NCBI GenBank assembly: GCA_018304425.1
Contig: JAGVWE010000003.1
Location: forward strand, 62,001 to 126,000
Length of the DNA: 64,000 nucleotides
Direction: 5' to 3'
Source: Candidatus Iainarchaeum sp.
GTDB lineage: Archaea; Iainarchaeota; Iainarchaeia; Iainarchaeales; UBA10219
Shown piece by piece: positions 57,209 to 64,000 of this stretch (within the stretch, counting starts at the first letter, position 1; each line of letters opens with the position of its first letter). Below the pieces are notes generated by a model that saw nothing but the letters and a program-made list of their open reading frames with translations, was not told the DNA's origin and made no database searches. The position numbers and the translations under genes are program-made.

Positions 57209-57505
57209 GTGATATACATTCCAAGTTATGGGCAAAGAGGAAAAGGCAATATTAGAGCGCAAAGGCGACGCGAGAAAGATAGGGCAAGGACAAGACGCTA
57301 TTTAGCGACGCACCCTCCAGCCGAAGGGGAAACCATCCCAATATCCATTAGAGTGCCAGCTGACCTCCTTGAAGAACTATCAATCATTCGAGAGCAAACT
57401 GGTGTTTCTGTGACATTCCAGATGATTAAGGCCACCAGGGAATACCTGGCAAAGAGGAGAGCCGCAATAGAAAACAGGGGTGAACAGTCCGATGACGAAT
57501 ATTGA
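57209..57505 (+). CDS. Ribbon-helix-helix-like small protein
   Basis: About 98 residues. A basic N-terminus (RAQRRREKDRARTRRYLA) leads into IPISIRVPADLLEELSIIREQTGVSVTFQMIKATREYL, an RHH-type strand-helix-helix. The start is uncertain: TATA-like ATATTTAAATAG at 57169-57180 predicts a transcript start near 57200, favouring GTG 57209; ATG 57182 would be too close to the TATA box. Overlaps the next gene by 14 bases. AT content is higher than in the flanks. Confidence 0.6.
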   Translation: MIYIPSYGQRGKGNIRAQRRREKDRARTRRYLATHPPAEGETIPISIRVPADLLEELSIIREQTGVSVTFQMIKATREYLAKRRAAIENRGEQSDDEY

Positions 57506-58061
57506 TCTATTAGGCGTAATACTGCCAGCACTCGAAAAATACTGGTGGGCACTATTGGTGGCGCTGGCGCTAATTATTATGCCCCAATTCCGGGCGGCGT
57601 TGATACGGGTCAGTGACCACGTTTTGGCCAATCTAGTCGAGCTCATTGGCGTTATCACGTCGGGTTTTTTGCTGCTGGCCAAGCAAGCCACCACACAGGT
57701 TTTTCAAGCAGTGGAAGTAAACCATGTCCAAAAGATTGCGGCGGAAGCGCTGCGAAAACCATATTTTAGCAACGATTGCCGCCGGCTGGTTTGGCGCAAC
57801 CCGGACCGTGGCTTCTATGAATGCTTCTACAATAAGGACAAGGAAGACCCCTACTCAAACAACCTGGTCCATCACTGGGTGTGGAAAAAGCACACGGGAA
57901 GCTATCCAAAGCCAGGCAACGAAATCAACCACAAGGACGGGAATAAGTACAACAACGACTTCAGCAACCTGGAAGAATTACCCAAAGAAGAACACCGATC
58001 AAAGCACGCAAGAAACGAAGTGCCCCTTCAGGCAAAAATAGCCCCATATTGCCTGCTGTAA
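57492..58061 (+). CDS. Membrane-anchored HNH-type nuclease-like protein
   Basis: 189 residues. An N-terminal membrane part (about 10-65: a helix ending in the Met-Pro, then GVITSGFLLLAK), then a soluble domain with HHWVWKKHTGSYPKPGNEINHKDGNKYNNDFSNLEEL, which fits the HNH_3 motif (H, then N-H-K-D-G-N-x-x-N-N-x-x-N-L-E). Free-standing HNH domains nick or cut DNA; a membrane anchor on one is unusual. Overlaps the RHH gene, so the pair is co-translated. Looks like part of a small mobile or defence cassette. Confidence 0.65.
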   Translation: MTNIDLLGVILPALEKYWWALLVALALIIMPQFRAALIRVSDHVLANLVELIGVITSGFLLLAKQATTQVFQAVEVNHVQKIAAEALRKPYFSNDCRRLVWRNPDRGFYECFYNKDKEDPYSNNLVHHWVWKKHTGSYPKPGNEINHKDGNKYNNDFSNLEELPKEEHRSKHARNEVPLQAKIAPYCLL

Positions 58062-58114
58062 AAGTGCACGAGAGCCAGTTTCCTGTGCCAAGCAAGAAAA
58101 ATACGGGCCTAATT

Positions 58115-58498
58115 TCACTTTTTCAAATATTGCTCGATTATTTTTTTAGTGGGGCGTGACACGTGAATTTTGCGTTTTCCGGGTTCATGCCAATCATAAG
58201 CCGCTATGCCGTGCCCCCGCTGTATTGGAGTGTCCTTCGCCCGAATAAAGAAGACCTTGTGCAATACATAGGGGGCGTCAAGATAATCAAACAAATATCT
58301 ACAAGTAAGAGCGCGTAAGTGCAGTTCTTCGTATAGTTCCCGTTTAGCTGCTTGCGCCCCCGTCTCGCCCGGCTCGACCCTGCCACCAGGCAAAATATAA
58401 AGTTGCTTGTTTGGGGTTTCACCGCGAACAACAAGGAAACGATGCCCCGACTTAGACCAATCTCTAACAATTGCCGTGCCTCTATGTCGTGGGGGCAT
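58115..58498 (-). CDS. NUDIX hydrolase
   Basis: About 127 residues. Full NUDIX box: GGRVEPGETGAQAAKRELYEELHL. Cleaves nucleoside diphosphates linked to another group, or damaged nucleotides. The codons before MPPRHRG extend upstream, but TTTTAATT at about 58519-58526 (minus strand) supports ATG 58498, with 58504 a close alternative. Relatively AT-rich, part of the 57.2-58.5 kb islet. Confidence 0.85.
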   Translation of the reverse strand: MPPRHRGTAIVRDWSKSGHRFLVVRGETPNKQLYILPGGRVEPGETGAQAAKRELYEELHLRALTCRYLFDYLDAPYVLHKVFFIRAKDTPIQRGHGIAAYDWHEPGKRKIHVSRPTKKIIEQYLKK

Positions 58499-58556
58499 AC
58501 GCATAATCAGCACAAAAGCAATTAAAAGCCGCTGGGACACTAGATGACGCACCTAA

Positions 58557-58928
58557 TCAATACGGCAGATTCCCCGCCTTCTTGACCGCGCCCCACAGGA
58601 AGCCCCACATGATGATGATGTAGAGGAAGGCGCTGACGACGATGAAGGCCGGCGAGTACACGCGCAGGAGCGCCGCGGCCACCAGGGCCACCAGGACGTA
58701 ATTGCGTGGGATCATCATGGGCACGTTCATGACGACGAGCCAGGCGCCAAGGAAGAACTGGGCGAGGAACTCGTCCCCGATGATGCCGCTCAGAGTGAAG
58801 AACCCCGCGACCACGATGAGGAGCTTGAAGCGCGCGTCGTTGTTCTCCGCCTTCAGGAAGTAGATGGCGATGGCCAGGTAGACGCAGACCTTGACAACGA
58901 GGTTGTACAGGCTCAGCCAGTCCTCCAT
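58557..58928 (-). CDS. Small four-helix membrane protein
   Basis: 123 residues, about four transmembrane helices (LVVKVCVYLAIAIYFL; LLIVVAGFFTLSGIIG; YVLVALVAAALLRVY; FIVVSAFLYIIIMWGFLW). A charged loop KAENNDARFK separates helices one and two. No family recognised. Stands between the NUDIX gene and a 2Fe-2S protein gene, all on the minus strand but with separate starts. Confidence 0.7.
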   Translation of the reverse strand: MEDWLSLYNLVVKVCVYLAIAIYFLKAENNDARFKLLIVVAGFFTLSGIIGDEFLAQFFLGAWLVVMNVPMMIPRNYVLVALVAAALLRVYSPAFIVVSAFLYIIIMWGFLWGAVKKAGNLPY

Positions 58929-58959
58929 GCCACCTAGTACGGGTTTGAGGTTAATATAG

Positions 58960-59259
58960 TTATTTGGCTGGCCCGGGCCGGCAGTGCCTTTCCACCAGGG
59001 CTTTCACGTCTTCGGCTTTCACGCCCTTGTAGTACACGTTGTCGGGGAACACGGCCACGACGGGCCCTTGGCCGCAGTAGTCGAGGCACTTGGCTTGGCT
59101 GACGCGCACCCGGGACTTGAGGCCGCGCTCCTCGACCAGGGCTTTGAGCGCGTCCCTCACTTCCCTGCCACCCTGGGCCGCGCAGCAAGGCTTCCCGGCC
59201 TCGCGCTCGTTGACGCAGACGAAGAAGATTTTCTGGTAACTGGGCTTGAATTCCTGCAT
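58960..59259 (-). CDS. Thioredoxin-like [2Fe-2S] ferredoxin
   Basis: 99 residues. Cysteine pattern VCVNEREAGKPCCAAQGG and AKCLDYCGQGP matches the thioredoxin-fold 2Fe-2S ferredoxins (C-x10-12-C ... C-x3-C), as in the N-terminal parts of NuoE/HydB-like proteins. It ends VEDVKALVERH-like. ATG 59259 lies about 26 bases from the TATA it shares with the next gene. An electron carrier; partner unknown. Confidence 0.88.
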   Translation of the reverse strand: MQEFKPSYQKIFFVCVNEREAGKPCCAAQGGREVRDALKALVEERGLKSRVRVSQAKCLDYCGQGPVVAVFPDNVYYKGVKAEDVKALVERHCRPGPAK

Positions 59260-59279
59260 GCAGGGAATGGGCGGAATTG

Positions 59280-59291
59280 CGCTTAAAAGGC
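59280..59291. promoter_or_regulatory. Shared divergent TATA, [2Fe-2S] protein / unknown gene
   Basis: GCTTAAAAGGCT centred near 59285: 26 bases from the ferredoxin ATG and 38 from the TTG at 59323. Confidence 0.55.
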
Positions 59292-59322
59292 TTTGCAGGC
59301 AAGCATTTTTGGGGGAAAGGAC

Positions 59323-60384
59323 TTGGACTTGTTCGCGGAATTCCGGAAGGCCTTGGAACAGTCGCGGGAAAAAAAGGCCCTGGCGTTGTTTGACGAGCTC
59401 TACGCCAAGAAAAAGGAGTTCTACCGCGTCTTCCGGCAACTCGTTCTCGCGGGCGCGCGGCACAAGCCAGGCAGGCGGGAAACGCATGCCTTTCTGCCGT
59501 TGAGTGCATCCCTGCAGTCCATGCAGTTCCTGCGCTCCCGCGAGGAAGTGGCCGTGATGATGCGGCGGCTCATCCGCTACCTGTGCGCCTTGGACCAGGA
59601 AAAGACCACGCTGGAACGGCCGCTGCCCGACCGGCCCCTGCACGAGCACACGACTGCCATGGTGCATGCGGCCGCCACCGGCATCGAAGAGAAACCGGAA
59701 CGCTTTGCCTTGGCGTGCGCGGCCAAGGAGTTAGCGGACTACGTGGGGCAGCCGGACGCGCAAACGGTGTTGGCAGCCCGCGGGCTCGGCTTTGCGCCTA
59801 GCCCGGAATCATTCACCCAATGGAGGACCCCGAAACGGGAGCCGGACGAAATCCTGTTGGCGGCCAGCGCCCGGGCCGGTGCGGCCAACGAAAACCTGGT
59901 GTGGGCCGCTTGCCTGCTCAAGTCCAGGCGCCTGTTTTCGCCAAAAGCGGAAGCCCATTTGCTTGCCTGGCTTGAAAGAAAAATGGGGGCCGGAAAAAAA
60001 GCGTTGACCCCGAAATCCATTGACCAGACCATTGGGAAAACGCATGGCGAGCTCGCGTTGGGCGAAGACGAAGGCCAGGCCCTGCTGGAGCACCTCCTCG
60101 AACCCAACCCGGCGCATGCCTTGTACGTGCTGCGGGAACTCATTGAGTGGCGCGTGGGCTTGCGCACGCTGTACCCTGCCTTCCTGATTGGCGGCTACTC
60201 CTGTGGTCCCGTGGAATGCCTGGATGCCTTGGTGGCCGTGAACGCGGCCTGCCAGGTCGCGGAACGCATCGAGAAACCCCTGGCCTTGATTCCCCTGGCG
60301 CAAGCCGTTCAAACCATTGCGGCCCGGTTGAAGGCCGGCCAGCGCGTGGAAATCCCGTCCAAGACCGTGTTCCCCTGGGAGTGA
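59323..60384 (+). CDS. Helical protein of unknown function
   Basis: About 353 residues, almost all predicted helix. TTG 59323 is taken as start because GGGGGAAAGG precedes it by a few bases; TTG 59329 or 59293 are possible. Regions LHEHTTAMVHAAATGIEEK and ACAAKELADYVGQPDA recur in feel, as in alpha-solenoid or heat-repeat proteins. No signal peptide, no membrane span, no recognised catalytic motif. A TATA is shared with the ferredoxin gene on the other strand. Function not known. Confidence 0.6.
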   Translation: MDLFAEFRKALEQSREKKALALFDELYAKKKEFYRVFRQLVLAGARHKPGRRETHAFLPLSASLQSMQFLRSREEVAVMMRRLIRYLCALDQEKTTLERPLPDRPLHEHTTAMVHAAATGIEEKPERFALACAAKELADYVGQPDAQTVLAARGLGFAPSPESFTQWRTPKREPDEILLAASARAGAANENLVWAACLLKSRRLFSPKAEAHLLAWLERKMGAGKKALTPKSIDQTIGKTHGELALGEDEGQALLEHLLEPNPAHALYVLRELIEWRVGLRTLYPAFLIGGYSCGPVECLDALVAVNAACQVAERIEKPLALIPLAQAVQTIAARLKAGQRVEIPSKTVFPWE

Positions 60385-60498
60385 TTCGTTCGTTGACCCA
60401 AAACATTATTAAAGGTTAAAGGCCCTAGTTTTGTTAGAGCAGACCCAACGGGAGCTTATTGCAATCGATTCTCATCAGTGGATTGGGGGGAAAGCGTT

Positions 60499-60726
60499 AT
60501 GCCCAAATGGCAAATCATTCACGAACACGACAAATGCATTGGTTGCGGGGCCTGCGCCGCCATTGAGCCCAAGCACTGGGTCATGGAAGGCGACAAAGCC
60601 CACTTGATGGAGTCCCGCAAAGAGGGCACCAACGAAATCAAGGAAGTCGAGCAACTCGACGGCAACCAGGAAGCAGCCGACAGTTGCCCCGTGCCCTGCA
60701 TCTTCGTCAAGAAAATACAGGACTGA
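60499..60726 (+). CDS. [4Fe-4S] ferredoxin
   Basis: 75 residues. Cluster ligands C13-x2-C16-x2-C19 (CIGCGAC) and C63-P, the layout of single-cluster archaeal/Thermotoga ferredoxins; C67 may form a disulphide. Low-potential electron carrier. ATG 60499 is used, preceded by GGGGGGAAAG. A TATA-like ATTATTAAAGG lies at about 60404-60414; the 85-base leader shows nothing notable. Confidence 0.93.
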   Translation: MPKWQIIHEHDKCIGCGACAAIEPKHWVMEGDKAHLMESRKEGTNEIKEVEQLDGNQEAADSCPVPCIFVKKIQD

Positions 60727-60784
60727 ACCCGCTCCATCCCTCCCTCTCTTTTCCCTTTAAATTCCCTTTCGCTCATGGACTTGC

Positions 60785-61849
60785 ATGGCGCGGAAACCCT
60801 TCAACCCGAAAAAACTGCTGCTGCCAGTCTTCGTCTTGCTGCTGGCGGCCCTCTTCATGCGCCTGGGCCCCACCTACCTTCCACCCATGCCGGCCACCCC
60901 ACCGGAAACGGTGGCCCTCCAGGCCGTGGACTGGTCGGCTGGCCCCGGGCTTGTCGCGATGCACTCGATTGACGTCGGCCAAGGCGACGCCAGCCTGCTC
61001 GTGTTCCCCGACGGCAAAACCATTTTGGTGGACGCGGGCAACAACGGCAAAGGCAAGGCCATCCTGGCCTACCTTGACCAAATCGGCGTGCAGCAGATTG
61101 ACTGGCTGGTGGCAACGAACCCCGACGCCGACCACGTGGGCGGAGTGGACGACGTCGTCGAAGGCATTCCTGTCAAAAACTTCCTCGACCCGGGAGTCAA
61201 CTGCGTGACCAAAACCTGCAGGGACAACGATGCGGCGCTCGCCAAGGCAGGAATCCTCAAGACCTTTGCCCACCGGGGCGAGGCCCTGGACCTGGGCGAC
61301 GGGTTCAAGGTCGGCATCCTCAACCCGACAAAACCCCTGTCCTTCGACAAGGAAAACAACAACTCCATCGTCTTGTTCGTGGACACCCAAGGCAAGGACT
61401 TCCTGTTGCCAGGCGACTGCGAAAAAGAATGCGAGGCCCAACTCGTGCAAGCCTTTGGAGACCAGCTGAAGGCCGACGTCTACAAGGCCGGGCACCACGG
61501 CAGCCGCACGAGCTCCACCCAGGAATTCCTCGACCAAATCAAGCCCTCAATAACCGTGGTCTCCGCCGGAAAAGACAACCGCTGGGGCCATCCCCACCCG
61601 GAGACCCTGGAAAAACTCAGGACCATGAACGCGCGCGTCCTCCGCACCGACGAACTTGGAAACATCGCGCTCTACTCCGACCCAGCCCAGGGCTGCTGCC
61701 AGGAGTGCCGTGAAAGCCTCTCCCGGGATCCCCGCGGCGTGGGCCCTTCCGGAATCGCCTGCGCGTCGTACGGAAGCCAGTTGAGCCTGCTGTGCCGCGG
61801 GCAATTCGAGGCCGCGCCGAAGACGGCGGCAGAGTGCCTGGCCTCCTAG
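60785..61849 (+). CDS. Secreted ComEC/Rec2-like metallo-beta-lactamase-fold hydrolase
   Basis: 354 residues. One N-terminal transmembrane/signal segment, then the MBL fold: SIDVGQGDASLLVFPDG, TNPDADHVGG, LLPGDCEKEC, KAGHHGSRTSS, and HPHPETLEKL. These match the ComEC nuclease-like domain. The first metal His of S/T-H-x-D-A-D-H is Asn here. A Cys-rich C-terminal extension (GCCQECRES and later Cys) is unusual. It should act outside or at the membrane, possibly on DNA or phosphodiesters. Leaderless from CTTTAAATTCC. Confidence 0.85.
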   Translation: MARKPFNPKKLLLPVFVLLLAALFMRLGPTYLPPMPATPPETVALQAVDWSAGPGLVAMHSIDVGQGDASLLVFPDGKTILVDAGNNGKGKAILAYLDQIGVQQIDWLVATNPDADHVGGVDDVVEGIPVKNFLDPGVNCVTKTCRDNDAALAKAGILKTFAHRGEALDLGDGFKVGILNPTKPLSFDKENNNSIVLFVDTQGKDFLLPGDCEKECEAQLVQAFGDQLKADVYKAGHHGSRTSSTQEFLDQIKPSITVVSAGKDNRWGHPHPETLEKLRTMNARVLRTDELGNIALYSDPAQGCCQECRESLSRDPRGVGPSGIACASYGSQLSLLCRGQFEAAPKTAAECLAS

Positions 61850-61922
61850 GCCCACCCGGAAAACCCAGCCGGCCTGCACGGACGCCACACCGGTTTTAAA
61901 CTGCTTGCATTCCCCTTACCCT

Positions 61923-62786
61923 ATGCTTGGACTCCTCTTCGCCCTCGCCAGCGGGGTTTTCGAAACCCTGGTTTGGGTGCAACTCAAGGGCGCCCAAAAG
62001 AGAGGCACCCCCCTCCCGGTGCTGTTCGGCGTCGGCACGCTCCTATACGCGCTGATGTCCCTGGCCCTGCTTCCCTTCGCTGACCTGTCCAAGCTGACCC
62101 CGACGATGTGGATGCTTAGCGCGGTCAGCGCCGCCATCAACGTCATCGGCTGGTACTTCATGTTGAAAGCCATTGAGCGGCTGGAAGTCTCCATCCTCGG
62201 CTCGTTCGCCGGGGTCTACACCGTGTTTGCGGTCCTGGCCGGCGCCTTGACCCTGGGCGAATGGCCCTCGCCCCTGGGCTGGGCTGGCATTCTCCTCGTG
62301 TTTTTCGGCCTGCAACTGGTCGACCGGTTCAAGCTTGTGACCGACCGCAGGCAACTGTGGAAAAACCCGGGCGTGCAAGTCCGCTTGGCTGCCATCGCAG
62401 CCTGGGTCATCGAAGTGTATTTCGTCAAGGAGGGCGTGGTGCTGGCCGGGCCAGTGAATTTCCACCTGCTCCGGAACGGCTTCCTGCTCCTGTTCGCGTT
62501 GCCCCTGATGTACGCGCTGGATGCCCGGGCTTTCCGCCGGTTTGCGGGCAAGCCCTGGCTCTGGGGCCAGGCGGCGGTCTGGGCGTTCTCCCGCAACGCG
62601 CAAATCTTCACCAGTTTGGTTGCCATCTCCCTCACCTTCGTCGGCTACGCCTCGGCCGTCATGAACACGAACATCCTGTGGACCCTGGCGCTGGGCCACT
62701 TCATGCTGGGAGAAAAACGGGTGCGCGAAAAACTCGTGGCCTGTGGCGTCATCACCCTGGGAGCCGTGCTCGTCAGCCTGGCCTGA
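61923..62786 (+). CDS. EamA/DMT-family transporter
   Basis: 287 residues with ten hydrophobic helices in two EamA-like halves (ERLEVSILGSFAGVYTVFAVLAG is a typical stretch; LVAISLTFVGYASAVMNTNILWTLALG the second). Exports metabolites in known cases, substrate unknown. TTTTAAACTG at about 61893-61902 favours ATG 61923, six codons after the first possible Met at 61905. Starts 73 bases after the ComEC-like gene. Confidence 0.88.
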   Translation: MLGLLFALASGVFETLVWVQLKGAQKRGTPLPVLFGVGTLLYALMSLALLPFADLSKLTPTMWMLSAVSAAINVIGWYFMLKAIERLEVSILGSFAGVYTVFAVLAGALTLGEWPSPLGWAGILLVFFGLQLVDRFKLVTDRRQLWKNPGVQVRLAAIAAWVIEVYFVKEGVVLAGPVNFHLLRNGFLLLFALPLMYALDARAFRRFAGKPWLWGQAAVWAFSRNAQIFTSLVAISLTFVGYASAVMNTNILWTLALGHFMLGEKRVREKLVACGVITLGAVLVSLA

Positions 62787-62844
62787 CACCCGAAACGGCA
62801 GCATTTTAAACCCCAAAGCCTTACTTGTATGGGTTTTGGGGGAA

Positions 62845-63600
62845 ATGGGTTTGAATCGGAAAACAATTTGTTTGCTGGCATTGCTTGCCCTGATGGGCTA
62901 TGCCTGGGCCCACGGCGAAGCCGAAGAACACGCGGAAGAAGACCGCATGGAACCCTCCGAGTACCTTCCCGTGGACCCCTGGCCCCTGGCCTTGTACGCG
63001 GGCGCCTTCATCCTCCTCGTTTCCTTCGTGGCCTTCATCTCCCGAAACCTGACCACGGACGCCCACAAGAAAATGTTCTTCATCCTCATCGCTGTGCCAA
63101 CCGTCCTCGTCACCCTCTACATGGCCGCGACCACGGTCTACTTGAACCTGGCCTCGACCTCCGGGGGCCCGGTGCACTGGCACGCGGACTACGAGATATG
63201 GGCGTGCGGCGAAAAAGTCGAACACCTGGAGGACGCGGGCCTCCTGTCAAACACCGTTGGAAGCCCTGTGCTGCACCACCATGAAGACAACCGCATCCAC
63301 GTGGAAGGCCTGGTGGTGAACAAGGAAGACATTGCCCTCGCTAAGTTCTTCAAAGTTATCGGCGGCGGCCTCACCGATTCCGCTATTACCCTCCCATTGG
63401 AGGGTGGCGCCGTGAAAACCTACCGTAACGGGGACTTGTGCCCGGACGGAAAGCCCGGCACGCTCCGCCTCTACGTCAAGGAACACCAGACCGGCCAATT
63501 CTTTGAAAGCACGGAAATCGCGGGCTACGTCATCAAGCCGGGTTTCGAGGTGCCGCCCGGGGATTATTTGAAAATCGCGTTCGAGACGGAGGGGAACTGA
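62845..63600 (+). CDS. His-rich membrane protein beside CcdA
   Basis: 251 residues. Signal-like helix ends AWAHGEAEEHAEED (His/Glu-rich), two more transmembrane helices, then an external domain with GGPVHWHADYEIWACG and LHHHEDNRIHVEG, clusters of His that could bind copper or another metal. No named family. Three bases of stop then ATG of the CcdA gene follow, so the two act together; metal-linked thiol chemistry is inference. TATA-like ATTTTAAACCC near 62802-62812. Confidence 0.65.
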   Translation: MGLNRKTICLLALLALMGYAWAHGEAEEHAEEDRMEPSEYLPVDPWPLALYAGAFILLVSFVAFISRNLTTDAHKKMFFILIAVPTVLVTLYMAATTVYLNLASTSGGPVHWHADYEIWACGEKVEHLEDAGLLSNTVGSPVLHHHEDNRIHVEGLVVNKEDIALAKFFKVIGGGLTDSAITLPLEGGAVKTYRNGDLCPDGKPGTLRLYVKEHQTGQFFESTEIAGYVIKPGFEVPPGDYLKIAFETEGN

Positions 63601-64000
63601 ATGGCGGTAGCCGCTTCCCTGCCCCAACTCGGCACCGTGGTGTTCACGGCCGCCATCGACTCCATCAACCCCTGCGCGATTGGAGTGCTCATCCTCCTCA
63701 TCTCAGCCATCATCGCAACGGCGCAGTCACGGGGCAGGATGCTCAAACTCGGCCTGGCCTACATCGCCGCGGTCTACGTAACCTATTTCCTGGCCGGCAT
63801 CGGGTTGAGCCTGTTCTTCACCCAAATCCCCATCTGGCTCGCGGAATACATTTCCATCCTCGTGGGCGGCTTCATCGTCTTGGCCGGCCTCGTCGAAATC
63901 AAGGACTTCTTCTGGTACGGGCAGGGGTTTACGCTGGCGATTCACCCCGAAATGGCCAAGAGAATCAGCGACTACTCCAAGAACCTCTCGGTGCCGGGCG
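63601..64000 (+). CDS. CcdA/DsbD-like thiol-transfer membrane protein (partial)
   Basis: First 133 residues; the gene runs off the window. Three transmembrane helices so far. FTAAIDSINPCAIGVLILL carries the Cys of the first CcdA repeat in the usual INPCAIG. CcdA moves electrons from cytosolic thioredoxin across the membrane to reduce exported thiols. Begins directly after the His-rich gene's stop. Confidence 0.88.
   Translation, partial: MAVAASLPQLGTVVFTAAIDSINPCAIGVLILLISAIIATAQSRGRMLKLGLAYIAAVYVTYFLAGIGLSLFFTQIPIWLAEYISILVGGFIVLAGLVEIKDFFWYGQGFTLAIHPEMAKRISDYSKNLSVPG

Overview
This window is archaeal, about 60% GC by eye. Supporting signs are archaeal-type TrpRS, tRNA-splicing endonuclease, Lhr and XPD-type helicases, histone-fold proteins, TrmB and ribbon-helix-helix regulators, and TATA-box promoters with mostly leaderless genes and near-palindromic TATA elements shared by divergent genes. 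A bacterial-type S-adenosylmethionine synthetase, dense small operons and many secreted proteins without recognisable relatives suggest a DPANN-type lineage (for example Diapherotrites or Micrarchaeota) or another uncultivated archaeon. The sequence alone does not fix the phylum.

Layout. 1-13 kb: a VapBC pair, CTP synthase, an unidentified structured RNA candidate beside tRNA-Pro(CGG), a DNA-repair pair (Lhr and PdeM-like phosphoesterase), TraB-like protein, lipoproteins, a lipid-synthesis/HAD/YbaK run and metK diverging from an HTH-CBS regulator. 13.4-21.5 kb: seven consecutive genes for exported proteins in two operons. The first starts with small, extremely tyrosine-rich secreted proteins; four of the later products are membrane-anchored Pro-, Ala- and beta-rich proteins. 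21.6-28.9 kb: an ABC exporter, an AT-rich imported-looking Fic gene with a duplicated operator, a TrmB-type regulator, two methyltransferases (one interrupted at an 11-G tract) and MarC. 28.9-41.6 kb: an XPD-like helicase and a 3,559-residue surface protein of about 18 Ig-like repeats followed by a cysteine-rich region. 41.7-50.7 kb: small regulators, TrpRS, EndA, a membrane DsbA-like protein, two short histone-fold proteins, transporters and a degenerate OPRT-like protein. 50.7-58.5 kb: RelBE, a kinase-like protein, peroxiredoxin and SOD, a carbamoyltransferase, an oxidoreductase, a YgiT-type toxin-antitoxin pair and an AT-rich islet with an RHH gene, a membrane-HNH protein and a NUDIX gene. 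58.5-64 kb: small redox proteins, a secreted ComEC-like hydrolase, an EamA transporter, and a His-rich membrane protein next to CcdA, which is cut by the window end.

How it fits together. The window is rich in cell-surface functions (Tyr-rich cluster, giant Cys-rich protein, lipoproteins, ABC exporter) and in the thiol-redox proteins a Cys-rich surface would need (DsbA-like, CcdA). The most promising undescribed system is the Tyr-rich surface cluster. Its promoter carries the palindrome TAGTAA-N4-TTACTA, which recurs exactly in the promoter of the TrmB-type regulator 13 kb away, suggesting a dedicated regulon. The second operon has a different palindrome in the equivalent place, and a 33-bp exact inverted repeat links genes of the two operons. 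The 11-G tract that breaks a methyltransferase gene is a possible on/off switch, or else a sequencing error.
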